Shown: one piece after another, positions 1-9,485 of the stretch
Position numbering within the stretch: the stretch's first letter is position 1
Layout of the letters: every line of letters begins with the position of its first letter
Assembly: GCA_937773605.1 (NCBI GenBank)
Contig: CALJVP010000002.1
Span: 62,001-126,000, forward strand
Reading direction: 5' to 3'
DNA: 64,000 nt
Source of the DNA: an uncultured SAR86 cluster bacterium
GTDB lineage: Bacteria; Pseudomonadota; Gammaproteobacteria; Magnimaribacterales; Magnimaribacteraceae
The notes under the pieces: generated by a model
What the model saw: the letters and a program-made list of their open reading frames with translations, nothing else
The model's database searches: none
Told to the model about the DNA's origin: nothing
Made by a program: the position numbers and the translations under genes

Positions 1-1
1 G

Positions 2-490
2 TCCATTGCAAACGCTGCCGCTGTAAGAGTGGGAAATAATGTTGGAGCAAATAATATGATAGGAGCTAAATACAGTTCTTATTTTTCACTTCGTTTAGCA
101 ATTCTTTGTGCATTAATCGCGAGTCTGATAATAATTCTAAATGCTGAGTCAATGGCAAGAATATTAAACAACAACCCTGAAGTTATATCTTTAGCGGTAA
201 TACTTTTATCCTTTGCAGCATTTTTCCAAGTTGCAGATGGATTGGCAATGGGAGCTATCGGAGCCTTAAGAGGTTATAAAGATACCTTTGGTCCTATGAA
301 AATTATGGCTATCTCGTATTGGGGTGTTGGATTGCCTGTTGGTGTAGTACTTTCAATCACAGATATAATTGTAGAACCCATGGGGGCGGTCGGAATGTGG
401 ACAGGCATCTGTTGTGGCTTAATAGTTGCGGCCACATTAATGGTTCGTAGAGTAAGAAAAATTACCAACCAATTTATAAATGATCAATAA
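2..490 (+). CDS. MATE-family multidrug efflux transporter, C-terminal part (cut by window start)
   Basis: The reading frame is open from base 2, so the true start lies upstream of the window. The visible 162 residues begin with a segment reading IANAAAVRVGNNVGANN, matching the conserved NorM/MATE motif near the start of the second six-helix bundle. Four or five hydrophobic helices follow. MATE proteins export cationic drugs or metabolites in exchange for Na+ or H+ across the inner membrane. A GTG at 29 is in frame but lies inside this motif, so it is not the true start. The stop at 490 overlaps tusA by 11 bases, suggesting coupled translation. The family is clear; the substrate cannot be judged. 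Confidence 0.85.
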   Translation, partial: SIANAAAVRVGNNVGANNMIGAKYSSYFSLRLAILCALIASLIIILNAESMARILNNNPEVISLAVILLSFAAFFQVADGLAMGAIGALRGYKDTFGPMKIMAISYWGVGLPVGVVLSITDIIVEPMGAVGMWTGICCGLIVAATLMVRRVRKITNQFINDQ

Positions 491-734
491 ATTAGATGCT
501 AAAGGCTTAATCTGTCCTGAGCCAATTATGTTGCTTCATAAGGCCATAAAAGAAGCCAAGCATGGTGATAGAATAGAAGTCTTTGCTACTGATCCAACCA
601 CTGAAAGAGATATAGAAAAGTTTTGTAATTTTCTAGGTCACTTACTTTTAGAGAAAAAAATAGAAGATAAAGAATTTTATTATCTTGTTGAGAAGAGAGA
701 TAAGAATATAATTGAAACCAATTTGGAGAATTAA
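480..734 (+). CDS. tusA: TusA-family sulfurtransferase
   Basis: An 84-residue protein with the TusA/SirA fold signature: an LDAKGLICPEP segment puts the catalytic cysteine at residue 12 in the CPxP motif. TusA accepts persulfide sulfur from IscS-type desulfurases and passes it on for tRNA 2-thiouridine or other sulfur-containing products. The length is normal for the family. The ATG lies inside the end of the MATE gene and the stop abuts the next gene (735), so the three appear cotranscribed. An iscS is present in this window at 19886-21100. Other TusA-like proteins (YeeD, YedF) share the motif, so the exact sulfur pathway is inferred. Confidence 0.85.
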   Translation: MINKLDAKGLICPEPIMLLHKAIKEAKHGDRIEVFATDPTTERDIEKFCNFLGHLLLEKKIEDKEFYYLVEKRDKNIIETNLEN

Positions 735-1760
735 ATGACTACATACACTAATCAACAATGGCTTTTAGATAAACGTCCTAGCGGCATGCCTACGGATGAT
801 TGCTGGAAACTCAATGAAGAGGAAGTTCCTGAATTAAAAGAAGGCGAGCTTTTGATTAAAGTTCTTTACTTATCCATAGATCCTTACATGAGAGGCAGGA
901 TGAATGACGGAGAATCCTATGCCGCCCCTGCAGCTATAGGAGAACCTATGACAGGAGAAAGCGTAGGTGTTGTAGTTGAAAGTAAATCTGATAAATTCAT
1001 AAAAGGCGACTACCTATGTACACATCAAGGATGGCAGAGCTACATAGTAGCAAATGAAAAAGATCCTCAATTGTTTAAAGCTGACCCATCTATCGTTCCT
1101 TTGTCGACCTATCTTGGTACTGTGGGTATGCCAGGAAGAACGGCATACTTTGGCTTGCTTAGAGTTGGGCTTCCTAAATCAGGAGAGACTATTGTAGTGT
1201 CTGCTGCTTCTGGAGCAGTGGGAACTGTGGTTGGGCAAATGGGTAAAATCTTAGGATGCAGAGTGGTTGGGGTAGCAGGCGGAGAAGTGAAATGCTCTTA
1301 CGTTAAAGATGAGTTAGGATTTGATGATTGCATTGACTACAAAGCAGGGAATTTAGAAGAAGACTTGAAGAACGCTTGCCCTGATGGCATTGATATTTAT
1401 TTTGAAAATGTTGGCGGACCGGTTAGTAAGGCTGTAGCTAAACTCTTGAATCCTGGTTCCAGAGTTCCTATTTGTGGATTTATATCTGCTTATAACTCTG
1501 AAGACATGACTCAAGAAGAAACTCCTTTCCATGTATTTGGAGCTCTAGATCCTGCTCCTGAGCACAGATTCTTTGTTGTCACCGAGTGGTTTAAAGAATG
1601 GAGAAGTGCAACAGATGAATTGTCTCAATGGATTTCAGAGGGGAAAATTAAATACAGAGAAACAGTCACTGATGGTTTCGAGAATGCCCCACAAGGTTTG
1701 CGTGACGTTTTAACTGGTAAGAATTTTGGAAAGCAAGTTATAAAGGTAGCTGAAGAATAA
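735..1760 (+). CDS. Zinc-independent NADP-dependent MDR oxidoreductase (CurA / YncB type)
   Basis: A 341-residue medium-chain dehydrogenase/reductase of the zinc-free leukotriene B4 dehydrogenase / curcumin reductase branch. The N-terminal GroES-like half contains a SIDPYMRGRM segment typical of this branch. The Rossmann half has the NADP loop AASGAVGTVVGQMGK (around residues 157-171), followed by DYKAGN and FENVGGP. Such enzymes reduce the C=C bond of 2-alkenals and related enones with NADPH. The ATG follows the tusA stop immediately. The gene ends 1 base from the convergent crotonase gene. The natural substrate is unknown. Confidence 0.85.
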   Translation: MTTYTNQQWLLDKRPSGMPTDDCWKLNEEEVPELKEGELLIKVLYLSIDPYMRGRMNDGESYAAPAAIGEPMTGESVGVVVESKSDKFIKGDYLCTHQGWQSYIVANEKDPQLFKADPSIVPLSTYLGTVGMPGRTAYFGLLRVGLPKSGETIVVSAASGAVGTVVGQMGKILGCRVVGVAGGEVKCSYVKDELGFDDCIDYKAGNLEEDLKNACPDGIDIYFENVGGPVSKAVAKLLNPGSRVPICGFISAYNSEDMTQEETPFHVFGALDPAPEHRFFVVTEWFKEWRSATDELSQWISEGKIKYRETVTDGFENAPQGLRDVLTGKNFGKQVIKVAEE

Positions 1761-1761
1761 G

Positions 1762-2607
1762 CTAGTTACCTTCCCATTTGAACTCATTCTTTTCTTCGAT
1801 ACTATTATCTGAATCTAGTAGTGCTCTCATTGCTTTTGCTGCATCGTTGGATCTCATGGTTACATCAAAGGCTTTTTGTTCCATCATAAGCCCCTCCTCT
1901 AAAGACACATCAAGACCGTGATGAATTATCTTTTTAACTTGTCTTAAGGCAATCGGTGCTCGCGAAGCTAAATCCGAACAGTACGATACAAGCTCTTCAT
2001 AAAAATTCTCATGCTCTACAAGCTTATTTACAATTCCAAAGTCCAAAGCTTGGCCAGGAGACAATAGTCTTGCATGCAATATTAAGTCCAGGGCCCTAGA
2101 AGAACCTATTAATCTGGCTAATCTTTGCGTTCCTCCGCCTCCGGGTAATATACCAACAGATGTTTCTGGTAAGCCGATAGCAAAAGGCCCGTCTGACATG
2201 ATGCGTAAATCACAACCCAAGGAAAATTCACAACCTCCTCCAGCCGTATTTCCATTAATACCTGCAACTACGATGGCATTTAATTCCCTCAATCGAAGAA
2301 GCATCTTATGAAAATTATGAAGCTCTTCAGGAGCAGACGTGTCTGAATCGACTTCATTACCTTCAGAGATATTTTTTTCAGCAGAAGCAGCTAATTCACC
2401 TACTTCGTAATGTTTTATAAAGACATCTTCGCCTTCACCTGTAAAAGCCAGGACCCTTAGATCTTCTTTTTTTTCCATCTGATCCAGAAAATCATGAACC
2501 TCTAGAACCCCTTTTGATGTGAAGGTATGAGTTGGAGGATTACATAAAACACAAATAACTAAATGACCACGATCTTCAATCTTTAAATGTTGATATTCTT
2601 TTACCAC
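1762..2607 (-). CDS. Enoyl-CoA hydratase/isomerase (crotonase) family protein
   Basis: A 281-residue crotonase-fold protein. The oxyanion-hole segment reads [19 protein letters not shown] and is followed by [22 protein letters not shown], the usual placement of the catalytic glutamate and the family signature. Its start overlaps the end of sucD by 7 bases, so it is the last gene of the sdh-suc operon rather than part of a beta-oxidation cluster. That is an unusual neighbour for TCA genes. There is an acidic 30-residue insertion (about residues 78-95) between the first strand pair and the CoA-binding segment. Substrate and direction (hydration versus isomerisation) cannot be decided from the sequence. 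Confidence 0.85.
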   Translation of the reverse strand: MVKEYQHLKIEDRGHLVICVLCNPPTHTFTSKGVLEVHDFLDQMEKKEDLRVLAFTGEGEDVFIKHYEVGELAASAEKNISEGNEVDSDTSAPEELHNFHKMLLRLRELNAIVVAGINGNTAGGGCEFSLGCDLRIMSDGPFAIGLPETSVGILPGGGGTQRLARLIGSSRALDLILHARLLSPGQALDFGIVNKLVEHENFYEELVSYCSDLASRAPIALRQVKKIIHHGLDVSLEEGLMMEQKAFDVTMRSNDAAKAMRALLDSDNSIEEKNEFKWEGN

Positions 2608-3473
2608 CCTGTCACCTCAGCTATACCTTTACCAATGTCTGCAGGGCTTTTAACGGTGTGGACTCCTGCAGCTTCCAATGCTTTAAATTTATCTTCAGCC
2701 GTTCCTTTTCCTCCAGCAATTATTGCTCCTGCATGACCCATCCTCTTACCTGCAGGTGCTGTAACCCCTGCGATATAAGAAACCACAGGTTTGGTTACAT
2801 TGGATTGAATAAATTCAGCTGCGGCCTCTTCTGCTGTCCCTCCTATCTCTCCTACCATGACAATTGCTTCTGTCTGAGGATCGTCCTGAAATAATCCCAA
2901 GATATCAATAAAACTTGATCCTGGTATAGGATCTCCACCTATTCCCACGCAACTAGTTTGGCCAAAACCTAAATCAGTTGTCTGCTTTACCGCTTCATAG
3001 GTTAAAGTTCCTGATCTTGAAATTACACCTACTTTGCCCGGAAGGTGAATATTACCGGGCATGATTCCCATCTTGCATTCACCTGGGGTAATTATTCCCG
3101 GACAATTGGGTCCAATTAAACGTACCCCTAAATCATCACATCTTACTTTAACTTCCAACATATCAATGGTTGGTATGCCCTCAGTGATGCATATAATTAG
3201 TGATATTCCCGATTCAGCAGCTTCCAGTATGGATGCCTTACAGAATCTAGCTGGTACAAAAATTATGCTGGCTGAGGCACCCGTTTGATCGACGGCCTCT
3301 TTGACCGTATTAAAAACAGGAAGATCTAAATGAGTCTGTCCACCTTTTCCAGGAGTAACACCTCCAACCAGATCAGTGCCGTATTCTATGCACTGAACGC
3401 AATGTTGCGTTGCTTGACCTCCCGTAAATCCCTGACAAATGACTTTAGTTTTCCTATCTATGAGAATACTCAT
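2601..3473 (-). CDS. sucD: Succinyl-CoA synthetase alpha subunit
   Basis: A 290-residue protein, normal for SucD. The N-terminal CoA-binding domain has [19 protein letters not shown]. The segment [18 protein letters not shown] near the C-terminus holds the histidine that is transiently phosphorylated. With SucC it converts succinyl-CoA, ADP or GDP and phosphate to succinate, CoA and NTP in the TCA cycle. The start overlaps the sucC stop by one base (TAATG), and the end overlaps the crotonase start, so translation is coupled along the operon. Identification is secure. Confidence 0.97.
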   Translation of the reverse strand: MSILIDRKTKVICQGFTGGQATQHCVQCIEYGTDLVGGVTPGKGGQTHLDLPVFNTVKEAVDQTGASASIIFVPARFCKASILEAAESGISLIICITEGIPTIDMLEVKVRCDDLGVRLIGPNCPGIITPGECKMGIMPGNIHLPGKVGVISRSGTLTYEAVKQTTDLGFGQTSCVGIGGDPIPGSSFIDILGLFQDDPQTEAIVMVGEIGGTAEEAAAEFIQSNVTKPVVSYIAGVTAPAGKRMGHAGAIIAGGKGTAEDKFKALEAAGVHTVKSPADIGKGIAEVTGW

Positions 3474-4642
3474 TAAAGCTCTCCTCTTGAAGCCTTAACC
3501 GCTAAGTCAGCTGCCTCTTCTAAACTTGAAGCAGGAATAATATTTAGATCGCATTCATCCAATGTCTTAAGTCCCACCTCGGCATTATTTCCTTCAAGTC
3601 TTACAACAACAGGTACTGATACTCCCATCACAGTTAAAGCTTCCACTATCCCATTTGCTATTACATCACAACGAACAATACCTCCAAAAATATTAATTAA
3701 AACGGTATTAACGTTTTCATCGGATAAGATAATTTTGAAAGCTTCGGATACCCTCTCTGAATCTGCAGTGCCTCCCACATCTAAAAAGTTAGCTGGCTCT
3801 CCCCCATGGAGCTTAATAATATCCATGGTCCCCATAGCCAAACCAGCTCCGTTAACCATGCAACCTATGTTTCCATCTAAAGCAACGTAGCTAAGGTCCC
3901 ATTCAGCTGCTTTTGCTTCTCTTTCATCTTCTTGTGAAGCATCCCTCATTAGGGTTAAAGCCTCCTGCCGATAAAGGGCATTGGAATCTACGTTTATTTT
4001 AGCATCCAAGCAAAGTAAATCACCCGCCTCAGTTACAACCAACGGGTTTACTTCTAATAAAGCCAAGTCCTTTTCTAAAAAAAGGCGAACTATACCTTCA
4101 TAAATATTTCTAAATTGGGAGCTCTGCTTTTCATCAAGGCCAAGAAGAGTAGACAATTTGTCCGCATCAGAACTATTTGTCCCTTTTATTGGATCGATCT
4201 CAATTTTAAAGATTTTTTGTGGTGTATTTTCGGCAACTTCTTCAATATTTACTCCTCCTTCTGTTGAAGCCATTACAACCAGCCGTTGCGATGCCCTATC
4301 AATTACGGCTCCTAGATACAACTCATTAGCAATACTGGTGCATGTCTCCACCAAAATTTGATTAACAGGCTGACCTTTTTCGTCTGTTTGAAAGGTAACT
4401 AAATTTTTTCCTAACCATTTGTCTGCAAAAGCTCTGATTTGTTCAACATCGTCTGCAACTTCCACTCCACCGGCCTTACCTCTCCCTCCGGCGTGCACTT
4501 GCGCTTTTACAACCCATTTGGAACCACCCAAAGACAAGGCCGCTTCTTCAGCCTCTTGCGAAGAAGAAGTTGCCACTCCATCTGAGACAGCTATGTTAAA
4601 TTCTCTAAAAAGTTGTTTGGCTTGATATTCGTGAAGATTCAT
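3473..4642 (-). CDS. sucC: Succinyl-CoA synthetase beta subunit
   Basis: A 389-residue ATP-grasp protein beginning [12 protein letters not shown], the classic SucC start. It contains [15 protein letters not shown] in the nucleotide-binding region and the C-terminal [16 protein letters not shown] segment of the CoA-ligase domain. It follows the lpd relic by 15 bases with a GGAAAAG ribosome site. In the usual proteobacterial operon sucA, sucB and often lpd come directly before sucC; here they are gone, yet sucCD is intact. The enzyme must therefore receive succinyl-CoA from another source, which I infer to be the KorABC-type enzyme at 21760-26656. Confidence 0.97.
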   Translation of the reverse strand: MNLHEYQAKQLFREFNIAVSDGVATSSSQEAEEAALSLGGSKWVVKAQVHAGGRGKAGGVEVADDVEQIRAFADKWLGKNLVTFQTDEKGQPVNQILVETCTSIANELYLGAVIDRASQRLVVMASTEGGVNIEEVAENTPQKIFKIEIDPIKGTNSSDADKLSTLLGLDEKQSSQFRNIYEGIVRLFLEKDLALLEVNPLVVTEAGDLLCLDAKINVDSNALYRQEALTLMRDASQEDEREAKAAEWDLSYVALDGNIGCMVNGAGLAMGTMDIIKLHGGEPANFLDVGGTADSERVSEAFKIILSDENVNTVLINIFGGIVRCDVIANGIVEALTVMGVSVPVVVRLEGNNAEVGLKTLDECDLNIIPASSLEEAADLAVKASRGEL

Positions 4643-4657
4643 TTCTTTTCCTATTGT

Positions 4658-4852
4658 TTAACTAGATAGCTTTTCCTTTTGCTCACAAGATAGATTCGTG
4701 AATTGGTTCAGACCATGATGATTGATGGGGATTGTAATACATAAATCTTCAACTGAAGATTTCACTCTTAAAGGTAATTGAGGACTATGAAAGTTTGAAA
4801 TGCAGCCACTCAGATCTGATCCAATAACAATTAAATCAAAGTGATCAGCCAT
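4658..4852 (-). pseudogene. Probable relic of lipoamide dehydrogenase (lpd) with a large internal deletion
   Basis: A 64-codon ORF lies 13 bases after sdhB with a good ribosome site (GGAGAGTGGAAAG). Its first 30 residues (MADHFDLIVIGSDLSG, then SPQLPLRV) line up with the FAD-binding start of Lpd (FDVIVIGAGPGG, then SAQLGLK), but the GxGxxG loop is degraded. Its second half (SVEDLCITIPINHHGLNQF) resembles the Lpd C-terminus (SAEDIxxTxHAHPTLxEA), with the catalytic HP...E replaced by HH...Q. I read it as the two ends of lpd joined in frame after loss of about 400 codons. The site between sdhB and sucC is where sucA-sucB-lpd lie in relatives. It may still be translated, perhaps to keep coupling between sdhB and sucC. 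The alignment was done by eye, from memory of the family. Confidence 0.6.
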
Positions 4853-4865
4853 CTTTCCACTCTCC

Positions 4866-5609
4866 CTATTGCCTTTTTCTGCTTATAAGTTTGTTTCTTA
4901 TATTAGAAATTGCCTCTGTTGGATTTAATCCTTTAGGGCAAACAGACACACAATTCATAATTCCATGACATCTGTATAGGCTAAAAGCATCTTCTAAATC
5001 GTCCAACCTTTCTTCAGTGGCCTCATCCCTTGAATCAGCAATAAAGCGCCATGACTGCAAAAGAGCTGCTGGACCTAAGAACTTATCAGGATTCCACCAA
5101 AAAGATGGACATGAAGTAGAACAACAACCGCACAGAATACATTCATAAAGACCATCTAACTCTTCTCGTTCTTCTGGGCTTTGGACTCTTTCTTTCTCTG
5201 GATTATCAGTCTTAGTAATCAAGTAAGGCTGTACTTTCTCTAATTGATCATAAAACAGTTTCATGTCTACTATTAAGTCTCTAATAACGGGGAGTCCTGG
5301 CATCGGTCTCAGAGTTAATTTATTTCTTTTTACAGCTTCTGATAAAGGAGTTATGCATGCCAGACCATTTTTTCCATTGATGTTCATACCATCTGAACCG
5401 CAAACACCCTCTCTGCAAGACCTTCTGTAAGACAAGGAAGGTTCTTTGGCTTTTGCTAAATGCAAAGCATCTAAAACCATGATGTCTTTGTCGGTAGGAA
5501 CTTCGATGTCTACATCTTGCATGTACGGCTTATCATCAATTGAAGGATCAAAACGATAAATACTCATGCGAAGAGTTTGAAGATGTGAAACAGGAATTAC
5601 AGAGCTCAT
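4866..5609 (-). CDS. sdhB: Succinate dehydrogenase iron-sulfur subunit
   Basis: A 247-residue protein. The [2Fe-2S] ligands are C65, C70, D73 and C85 in CREGVCGSDG...GLAC. The C-terminal half has CILCGCCSTSCPSFWW and CHGIMNCVSVCPKGLNP for the [4Fe-4S] and [3Fe-4S] clusters. It carries electrons from SdhA to the quinone site at the inner membrane. I kept the start at 5609 because an AAGGA site lies upstream. The internal ATG at 5567 would match the usual N-terminus but has no ribosome site. It begins 2 bases after sdhA and is followed by the lpd relic. Confidence 0.96.
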   Translation of the reverse strand: MSSVIPVSHLQTLRMSIYRFDPSIDDKPYMQDVDIEVPTDKDIMVLDALHLAKAKEPSLSYRRSCREGVCGSDGMNINGKNGLACITPLSEAVKRNKLTLRPMPGLPVIRDLIVDMKLFYDQLEKVQPYLITKTDNPEKERVQSPEEREELDGLYECILCGCCSTSCPSFWWNPDKFLGPAALLQSWRFIADSRDEATEERLDDLEDAFSLYRCHGIMNCVSVCPKGLNPTEAISNIRNKLISRKRQ

Positions 5610-5611
5610 TT

Positions 5612-7405
5612 TTAATACGTCCTTACCGCAGGTTGAAAGGCTTGAACAGTTTTTGGTCTGTAATTAACATCTCTTTTACTGACCTCTTTAGTTTTAGAAA
5701 AATAGATTGAATGTTTCAACCAGTCGTCGTCATTCCTTTCTGGATAATCATCCCTTGCATGAGCCCCTCTGCTTTCTTTTCTCTCATTAGCAGTTATAGC
5801 TGTTGCTTCGGCAACTTCGAAAAGGTTTTGCATTTCTAGTGCCTCAATTCTTGCGGTATTGAAAGCGGCAGATTTATCTTGAAGATATATATTCTCTACT
5901 GCTTCTCTGGAGTCATTTAACATCTCTATGCCCTTCACCATCAGATCTTCTCTTCTGAATACACCAAAATTATTTTGCATGTTTTGTTGCATTCGTTCTT
6001 TTAGAACGGCTACTTGTTCTCCTTCAGTTGAAGAGTTAAGACGATTTAGCCTCTCAAGCGCTTTATCTATATCATCGGTTGAAGCTTTCTTTAAATCAAC
6101 ACCTTGCTTCATGGACTCCTCTATATGAATACCTGCTGAACGCCCAAACACTACTAAATCTAGTAGGGAGTTTCCACCAAGTCGATTGCCTCCATGCACC
6201 GATACACAGGCCACTTCTCCTGCAGCATACAAACCTTCAATTACAGTATCCTTTCCTTCTTTGATAGTTATGACCTGTCCGTTTAAATTCGTTGGTACGC
6301 CTCCCATCATGTAATGGCACGTAGGAACTACAGGGATAGGTTGAACCGCAGGATCAACACCCGCAAAAGTTTTTGATAATTCAGTTATTCCCGGCAACCT
6401 TTTGTGAACAACTTCGGGTCCAAGATGATCCAATCTTAAGAAGATATGATCTGCATTAGGACCGCAACCTCTGCCTTCTAGGATTTCTTGGGCCATGGAT
6501 CTGGCTACCACATCACGACCTGCTAAATCTTTAGAATTCGGAGCATAACGCTCCATAAATCTTTCGCCGTCTTTATTTAGTAAATACCCGCCCTCTCCTC
6601 TGCAACCTTCAGTCACTAAAGTCCCGGCACCATGAATTCCCGTAGGATGGAATTGCCACATTTCAATATCTTGCACTGGCAGCCCTGCTCTAAGGGCCAT
6701 ACCGATTCCATCACCTGAATTAATTAAAGCATTCGTGGTTGAAGCGTAAATTCTTCCAGCTCCGCCCGTAGCAAGAACAGTTGCCTTAGAACGTATATAA
6801 AATATTTCACCACTTTCTATCTCAAAAGCAACAACTCCAACAACAGCTCCATCATCATTTAAAACCATATCAATTGCGAACCACTCATTGAGAAAATTTG
6901 TACCCGCTTTAAGATTTGCTTGATACAAGGTGTGTAATAGGCTGTGACCCGTTCTATCTGCTGCAGCACAAGTTCTTGTAGCCTGGCCTCCCTTTCCATA
7001 ATCTTTAGATTGACCTCCAAAAGGTCTTTGATAAATTTTTCCTTCTTCGGTTCTGGAAAAAGGCAATCCCATGTGCTCCAGTTCAAAAACAGCTTTAGGA
7101 CCTTCGCTGCACATATACTCTATGGCCTCCTGATCTCCGATATAATCTGACCCTTTAACGGTATCGAACATGTGCCATCTCCAATCGTCATCAGGATCGT
7201 CACTTTGAATTGCACACGTTATTCCACCTTGAGCAGATACAGTATGCGATCGAGTAGGAAATACTTTAGAAATTACGGCGGTATTTAGGCCTGACTCAGC
7301 CAACTGAAGAGAAGCCCTTAAACCTGCTCCGCCTCCACCAATAATAATTCCATCAAATTCCATCACTGGGAGATCTTTAGCATTTATTACTTCATTAACT
7401 TTCAT
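5612..7405 (-). CDS. sdhA: Succinate dehydrogenase flavoprotein subunit
   Basis: I place the start at 7405 ([20 protein letters not shown]), giving 597 residues. A longer in-frame start at 7465 would overlap sdhD by 55 bases and add a non-conserved N-terminus. The FAD loop [15 protein letters not shown] is followed by SHTVSAQGG, which contains the FAD-attaching histidine, and by [11 protein letters not shown] and RGEGG of the active site. Near the C-terminus are [16 protein letters not shown] and YRP. It oxidises succinate to fumarate as part of complex II. It starts 5 bases after the sdhD stop, within sdhCDAB. Confidence 0.96.
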   Translation of the reverse strand: MKVNEVINAKDLPVMEFDGIIIGGGGAGLRASLQLAESGLNTAVISKVFPTRSHTVSAQGGITCAIQSDDPDDDWRWHMFDTVKGSDYIGDQEAIEYMCSEGPKAVFELEHMGLPFSRTEEGKIYQRPFGGQSKDYGKGGQATRTCAAADRTGHSLLHTLYQANLKAGTNFLNEWFAIDMVLNDDGAVVGVVAFEIESGEIFYIRSKATVLATGGAGRIYASTTNALINSGDGIGMALRAGLPVQDIEMWQFHPTGIHGAGTLVTEGCRGEGGYLLNKDGERFMERYAPNSKDLAGRDVVARSMAQEILEGRGCGPNADHIFLRLDHLGPEVVHKRLPGITELSKTFAGVDPAVQPIPVVPTCHYMMGGVPTNLNGQVITIKEGKDTVIEGLYAAGEVACVSVHGGNRLGGNSLLDLVVFGRSAGIHIEESMKQGVDLKKASTDDIDKALERLNRLNSSTEGEQVAVLKERMQQNMQNNFGVFRREDLMVKGIEMLNDSREAVENIYLQDKSAAFNTARIEALEMQNLFEVAEATAITANERKESRGAHARDDYPERNDDDWLKHSIYFSKTKEVSKRDVNYRPKTVQAFQPAVRTY

Positions 7406-7410
7406 ATTTT

Positions 7411-7764
7411 TTACCAGATAATTAAAAGGGACCAAATAAGTACAACTGAAATTACTAGAAAACAAAAAATTCTATAAGAAGAATAAACTATTTTACTTAA
7501 GTCACCCAATCTAGCAGGGGTAAAATAATCCGAACCAATTGCCCAAGTTCCGAACCAAGTATGGACAGCAAAAGAGATTAAAAATAGACTTGAAAATATT
7601 CTAGTTACGAAGCCTTCGAAGAAAGTTTTCCACAGGCTGTAGTCTATGCTGGGCGTTGAAACTATAAAGTAAATCAAGTAAATAATGTAAAGAAACATGA
7701 GCATTGCACATGCCCTTACAATTATAAATTCGTTTGTACCTGACTCAAAAAATTTCACAGACAT
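7411..7764 (-). CDS. sdhD: Succinate dehydrogenase membrane anchor subunit
   Basis: With the start at 7764 ([18 protein letters not shown]) the protein has 117 residues and its ATG overlaps the sdhC stop by one base (TAATG). A start at 7824 is possible but would run deep into sdhC. Three hydrophobic helices are visible, with a histidine in [14 protein letters not shown] that fits the SdhD haem/quinone region. This small subunit diverges quickly, so the call rests on position between sdhC and sdhA as well as topology. It anchors complex II in the inner membrane. Confidence 0.88.
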   Translation of the reverse strand: MSVKFFESGTNEFIIVRACAMLMFLYIIYLIYFIVSTPSIDYSLWKTFFEGFVTRIFSSLFLISFAVHTWFGTWAIGSDYFTPARLGDLSKIVYSSYRIFCFLVISVVLIWSLLIIW

Positions 7765-8150
7765 TACCAGATATAAATTAAAAACCACAAAGAGAGAATA
7801 AAACTCAATGCAAAAACAATCCAAGACAAGGCCTGGCCAGATTTAAGAGTTTCTCCAAATCCAAAAACTTCACCTAGGATCTTTTTTAGACCTGCAAGGA
7901 TATGATAAATAAAGCCTACAGCTATAAACACAGCCATTAACTTCAAAAGGACATTATTTTCCATATAACCCTTTAATAGACTGAAAGATTCGGTTGATTG
8001 CAAAGACAAGTGAAGCAACCAAACAACCAGTGGAAAGCATATAAATAACGCAAATCCAGATATTCTATGAAGAATTGAAGCAAGGCCGATCACTGGCAAG
8101 CTTATAGTTAGTAAATTTAAGTTTACTGGACGATTATCTTTTTCTATCAC
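7764..8150 (-). CDS. sdhC: Succinate dehydrogenase cytochrome b556 subunit
   Basis: A 128-residue membrane protein starting RPVNLNLLTISLPV, followed by the SILHRISG motif that defines SdhC and lines the quinone site. There are three transmembrane helices. The histidine in GFIYHILAGLKKI is the expected haem b ligand. The start codon is GTG (8150). It is the first gene of the sdhCDAB-sucCD operon, transcribed from the 87-base gap after the MFS gene. gltA, which often precedes sdh, is not next to it. Confidence 0.93.
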   Translation of the reverse strand: MIEKDNRPVNLNLLTISLPVIGLASILHRISGFALFICFPLVVWLLHLSLQSTESFSLLKGYMENNVLLKLMAVFIAVGFIYHILAGLKKILGEVFGFGETLKSGQALSWIVFALSFILSLWFLIYIW

Positions 8151-8189
8151 TATCTTTAATAGGGTTTGCTTTTGAGCGCGCTAAAGCCA

Positions 8190-8222
8190 AACAATTATAA
8201 TTTGTGATTAAACTAAATACCA
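8190..8222 (-). promoter_or_regulatory. Possible sdhC promoter
   Basis: The 87-base gap between the MFS gene and sdhC contains a TATAAT hexamer on the minus strand (8199 down to 8194), about 45 bases before the GTG start. No convincing -35 hexamer sits 17 bases upstream. No clear terminator hairpin for the MFS gene is visible in the same gap. Confidence 0.3.
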
Positions 8223-8237
8223 TCATAAAAAACGCTA

Positions 8238-9485
8238 CTATTGAAAAGACTTCTCATCTAATTGAAAAATTAAAAAAGATGCTATCAAAAAAAGGGGTAT
8301 GGTGAACAAAAAAGGAAAGGTTAGATTGGCTTGATAAAGAAAACCGCTTAAGAGAGGGCCTAAGGCAAAACCTACACCCGGGGCTATCATTGCTAAGCCT
8401 ACAGCTGCACCTTGATTGTTTTTATCTGCATTTAGGGACGCTGAAGCAGTATAACCGGGTGATGCCAACCCCATACCTAAACCCATCAAGCTCATTCCAA
8501 TAAGAACCCAATTAAAGTTATATGAAAAGACTATGACAATCGAACTCGCTAAAAAGAAAGGTATAGACCACCAAATTAAACGTAATGGTGAACCTTTAAA
8601 GCTTTGAACGATAGTCAACTGAGAAACTATAGACATTGCAGCCATTGAGCCTAAAACTAAAGCTGTTGATTTAGCTGTTTCATTTAAAGATAGCAAAAAT
8701 CTATCCTGTAAGTAGTAGGCGGTAACAGATTGAAAAATAGCGAAGCTTGTAAAAATAATAACGCCTATTGCAAGAAGATATTTAAGATTTTTATCTAAAA
8801 CAGGCCTAGATAATGGAGCATCTTCTAAAGTTCGAGTTGGAGTAGTTGGGAGGAAAACAAAAGCAAAAATAATAGCTGCAAACATTATAAATGACATAAT
8901 TAGTAAAGGTGTAAGCAGTCCAAAATTCTGAATATCAACAGAAAACAAATTAATTCCTATTAAAGATCCAACCAAAACCGGTCCAGCTATTGTTCCTATG
9001 TTGTTGGCTGCTCCAAATTTTCCCATACCAGCTGAGCGATCTTCATCTGATGTAATGTCAGCAACATAGGCTCCAGTGGCCGGCCTTGATGCTGCTCCTA
9101 AAGCAGAATTGAGCATTCTTGCTAGCAATAAGATAAGCAGCAGACTAAGACCTGAAAAGTATCCACTAAGTCCATAAGAAACAAAGAAACAAAAAAATAA
9201 TGTAGATAAAACATAGCCCGATAGCCCCATTATCAAAACTGTTTTTCTTCCTATCTTGTCACTTAATTTTCCCCAATAAGGGGTAAAGATAATAAACATA
9301 GCGGCAGAGATTGAAATGAGACTATTAATCTGAACCTCAGAAAATCCAAATTCTCTTCCTATGATAGGCATTGATTGCCAGTAGACGGACTGCCCCATAC
9401 TCACAAAAAGTATGATGAACATTAAGATAGAGAGAACTTTATTGTCTGTTTGTTTTAAGCTCTTAGATCCTTCTAAATTTTGCAT
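8238..9485 (-). CDS. MFS transporter (TetA/multidrug exporter-like)
   Basis: A 415-residue, 12-helix major facilitator. The loop between helices 2 and 3 has GKLSDKIGRKTVLIMG, the MFS motif A. The segment RPATGAYVADITSDEDRSAGMGKFGAANNIGTIAGPVLVG fits the helix 4-5 region (motif C) of the drug:H+ antiporter group, which includes TetA. The N-terminus carries about 20 polar residues before helix 1. Its start overlaps the end of the S9 peptidase by one base, so the two are probably cotranscribed. The substrate is unknown; uptake or export of peptides is possible only as speculation from the neighbour. Confidence 0.85.
   Translation of the reverse strand: MQNLEGSKSLKQTDNKVLSILMFIILFVSMGQSVYWQSMPIIGREFGFSEVQINSLISISAAMFIIFTPYWGKLSDKIGRKTVLIMGLSGYVLSTLFFCFFVSYGLSGYFSGLSLLLILLLARMLNSALGAASRPATGAYVADITSDEDRSAGMGKFGAANNIGTIAGPVLVGSLIGINLFSVDIQNFGLLTPLLIMSFIMFAAIIFAFVFLPTTPTRTLEDAPLSRPVLDKNLKYLLAIGVIIFTSFAIFQSVTAYYLQDRFLLSLNETAKSTALVLGSMAAMSIVSQLTIVQSFKGSPLRLIWWSIPFFLASSIVIVFSYNFNWVLIGMSLMGLGMGLASPGYTASASLNADKNNQGAAVGLAMIAPGVGFALGPLLSGFLYQANLTFPFLFTIPLFLIASFLIFQLDEKSFQ

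Noticed and set aside
7405-7465. Longer N-terminus for SdhA
   Set aside because: The extra 20 residues are the sdhD C-terminal region read in another frame; the start at 7405 matches the family and leaves a clean 5-base gap after sdhD.
8175-8182. AGCGCGCT palindrome before sdhC
   Set aside because: Only eight bases with no partner repeat or conservation evidence; expected by chance at this scale.
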